A stretch of DNA of 6,735 nucleotides from NCBI GenBank assembly GCA_018883305.1, contig VEQI01000187.1, positions 1 to 6,735 of the forward strand, given 5' to 3'. A program made the position numbers and the translations under genes. Below, one piece after another: positions 5,704 to 6,735 of the stretch. The stretch comes from Limnohabitans sp. GTDB taxonomy: Bacteria > Pseudomonadota > Gammaproteobacteria > Burkholderiales > Burkholderiaceae_C. Each line of letters opens with the position of its first letter. Within the stretch, counting starts at the first letter, position 1. The notes under the pieces were generated by a model. That model did not search any database. It had not been told where the DNA came from and saw nothing but the letters and a program-made list of their open reading frames with translations.

Positions 5704-5723
5704 GGCGGCAACGTATTGCCACC
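5704..5723 (-). promoter_or_regulatory. Hairpin with UACG loop in the barrel gene leader
   Basis: In the minus-strand RNA GGUGGCAA (5723-5716) pairs with UUGCCGCC (5711-5704) around a UACG loop: eight pairs, one of them G-U. If transcription starts near 5753, this lies about 30 bases into the leader and about 55 bases before the start codon. No U run follows, so it is not a terminator. A stabilising 5' leader hairpin or a target for a regulator is possible; long-lived leader structures are common in outer-membrane protein mRNAs. Confidence 0.4.
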
Positions 5724-5759
5724 GTGCGGCACCACACCAACCCGCCGGCAGACAACAAC

Positions 5760-5787
5760 ACTCTAGCCTTTGTCCCTCAAGTGACAA
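5760..5787 (-). promoter_or_regulatory. Candidate sigma-70 promoter of the barrel gene
   Basis: On the minus strand TTGTCA (5787-5782; five of six against TTGACA) is followed after 16 bases by TAGAGT (5765-5760; four of six against TATAAT). The start would be near 5753, giving a leader of roughly 100 bases. It lies in the gap between the recombinase end and the barrel gene, where a promoter is expected. Confidence 0.45.
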
Positions 5788-5788
5788 A
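5769..5788. promoter_or_regulatory. Inverted repeat overlapping the barrel promoter -35
   Basis: TTTGTC (5769-5774) and GACAAA (5783-5788) are perfect six-base arms separated by eight bases. The right arm covers the -35 hexamer of the candidate promoter and the left arm lies in its spacer. That is a typical place for a repressor operator or a response-regulator site. No known consensus is recognised. Confidence 0.4.
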
Positions 5789-5821
5789 ATCTCAAGCCAG
5801 CCTCCCAACCCTGTACCGGCT

Positions 5822-6735
5822 TCAAGATGACTTCTTGCCAGCCCGGCGGCTCTGCAACAGGCCGATGTTCATTTCCCCGGATAGCGTCGAAGCGTAAAAA
5901 TTCTCGATCATGTCCACCGACGTTCGGGCATTACGCGCCAGCGTCAGCATGTCGATGCCTTGTCCGTACAACAACCGAAAGGTGATCGAGGTGTGGCGCA
6001 GGCAGTAGAGCGTTCGGGCCTGCCCATGGGCATCCACTAGCGCCAGTCCGGCTTCTCGCATGACCCATTTCAGCCAGAAATTCAGGATGGCCAGCACATG
6101 GTCACGGTTGGCCACAGAGGGCAGAAACACATAGTCATCGGGGTTGCCACCGCCGTTTTGCTTGCTTACGCCCAGTAATGCTTCATAAATGCGTACGGCC
6201 GGGCGCAAGGTGACGATAGGCTTGTCATGCTTTTTGGTTGACGGCAAGGACAGGCGCAGATAGTCATGCTGCCCCCGCACCACCTCCACATGTTGGTGCT
6301 TGAGCACCTTGATGTCTGAAGGACGCACAAAGCTGTTGACCATGAAAATCAACACCCAGTACATGTCAGCAGCCAGCACACGGTAACGAGGGGCAATCCA
6401 GAATCGGTCCCGGCTGCTTTCACGCTCTTTGGTCGTGGGGGCCTGCGCCTGTGCGCGAATCAAGCGCTTGGCGGTTTGCAGCATGCGCTTGTACTCCGTC
6501 ACCGTGAAGGTGACACGGGGTTTGCTGCTGATCTTGACCTTGGGAATCAGTGGCAACTCCTTGATCCACTTGCGTTGCAAGGCCAACGTGAGAATTTTCC
6601 GCACGATCACCATGTATTGCGAGATGGTGGTGGGAGAGCTTTCTGCCTCCACCAGTCGATCCATCAGGATCTGCACATCTTCGTCGCGAATCTGACTGAT
6701 GTTCAAGGCGCCTAACACCGGCAACACATGCAAGT
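5822..6735 (-). CDS. Tyrosine recombinase / phage-type integrase, N-terminus outside window
   Basis: The frame is open at the right edge, so the start is not seen; a TTG at 6733 is simply an internal leucine. About 304 residues are visible. Residues 1-60 look like the helical core-binding domain (VLGALNISQIRDEDVQILMDRLVE, then SPTTISQYMVIVRKILTLALQRKWI). The catalytic domain follows: Arg137 (NSFVRPSDIKVL), Lys167/Lys168 (PSTKKHDKPIVTL), Arg246 in TLYCLRHTSITFRLL, and the nucleophile Tyr280 in SVDMIENFYAS. Two usual histidine positions differ: Tyr243 stands before CLRHT, and Arg-Thr (270-271) replaces the common Gly-His. I recall both changes from a known subgroup with YSLRHT and GTS motifs, so the enzyme is probably active. 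The base composition is visibly less GC-rich than the pyrC and queC region, in keeping with transfer. No partner genes are visible. Confidence 0.87.
   Translation of the reverse strand, partial: LHVLPVLGALNISQIRDEDVQILMDRLVEAESSPTTISQYMVIVRKILTLALQRKWIKELPLIPKVKISSKPRVTFTVTEYKRMLQTAKRLIRAQAQAPTTKERESSRDRFWIAPRYRVLAADMYWVLIFMVNSFVRPSDIKVLKHQHVEVVRGQHDYLRLSLPSTKKHDKPIVTLRPAVRIYEALLGVSKQNGGGNPDDYVFLPSVANRDHVLAILNFWLKWVMREAGLALVDAHGQARTLYCLRHTSITFRLLYGQGIDMLTLARNARTSVDMIENFYASTLSGEMNIGLLQSRRAGKKSS

Noticed and set aside
5689..5799. CTCAAGCCA direct repeat (5689-5697 and 5791-5799) as an attachment site
   Set aside because: Nine bases is short, both copies lie on the same side of the recombinase, and they flank no element.
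5786..5822. Terminator for the recombinase (AAGCC/GGCTT stem, then TTTT)
   Set aside because: The stem is five pairs with a 19-base loop and the T run is four bases and displaced, too weak to call.
6731..6733. TTG start for the recombinase
   Set aside because: The frame continues to the window edge and the domain is incomplete at this point, so the codon is internal.

Overview
The window looks like chromosomal DNA from a Gram-negative betaproteobacterium, most likely Burkholderiales and Comamonadaceae-like. The reasons are high GC in the housekeeping genes, the protein styles of HtpX, class II PyrC and QueC, the pyrC-DUF3025 pairing, and an outer-membrane barrel with a signal peptide. The genus call is inference from remembered family resemblance, not from a search.

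Layout, left to right. Positions 1-444 (+) hold the C-terminal end of an FAD-dependent dehydrogenase. It meets htpX (441-1316, -) tail to tail, with the two stop codons sharing a TTAA. Upstream of htpX is a candidate heat-shock (sigma-32-type) promoter. Next comes a compact minus-strand block, transcribed right to left: a HypT-like LysR regulator (3281-4264), pyrC (2250-3284) overlapping it by an ATGA, then a DUF3025 gene (1433-2236) 13 bases further on. Divergent from the regulator, across only 38 bases, is queC (4303-5010, +). The gap holds back-to-back -10-like hexamers that would put both transcription starts on or next to the ATGs. queC faces a small outer-membrane beta-barrel gene (5086-5649, -) across a short tandem repeat. 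The barrel gene has its own promoter candidate, overlapped by an inverted repeat, and a 5' leader hairpin. The last 0.9 kb (5822-6735, -) is a tyrosine recombinase cut by the window edge. It may mark the border between core chromosome and a mobile region.

Functional picture. The core genes cover membrane protein quality control (HtpX), pyrimidine synthesis (PyrC) and the preQ0/queuosine pathway (QueC). A LysR regulator related to the hypochlorite-responsive HypT group sits at the head of the pyrC block and back to back with queC, so it is well placed to influence both. That link is inference. I do not see a clearly new multi-gene system. The most interesting points are the very tight divergent regulator/queC junction, the regulator-pyrC coupling, the candidate heat-shock promoter of htpX, and the recombinase at the right edge. 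No rRNA, tRNA, CRISPR array or insertion sequence is visible, and no gene-free stretch exceeds 300 bases.
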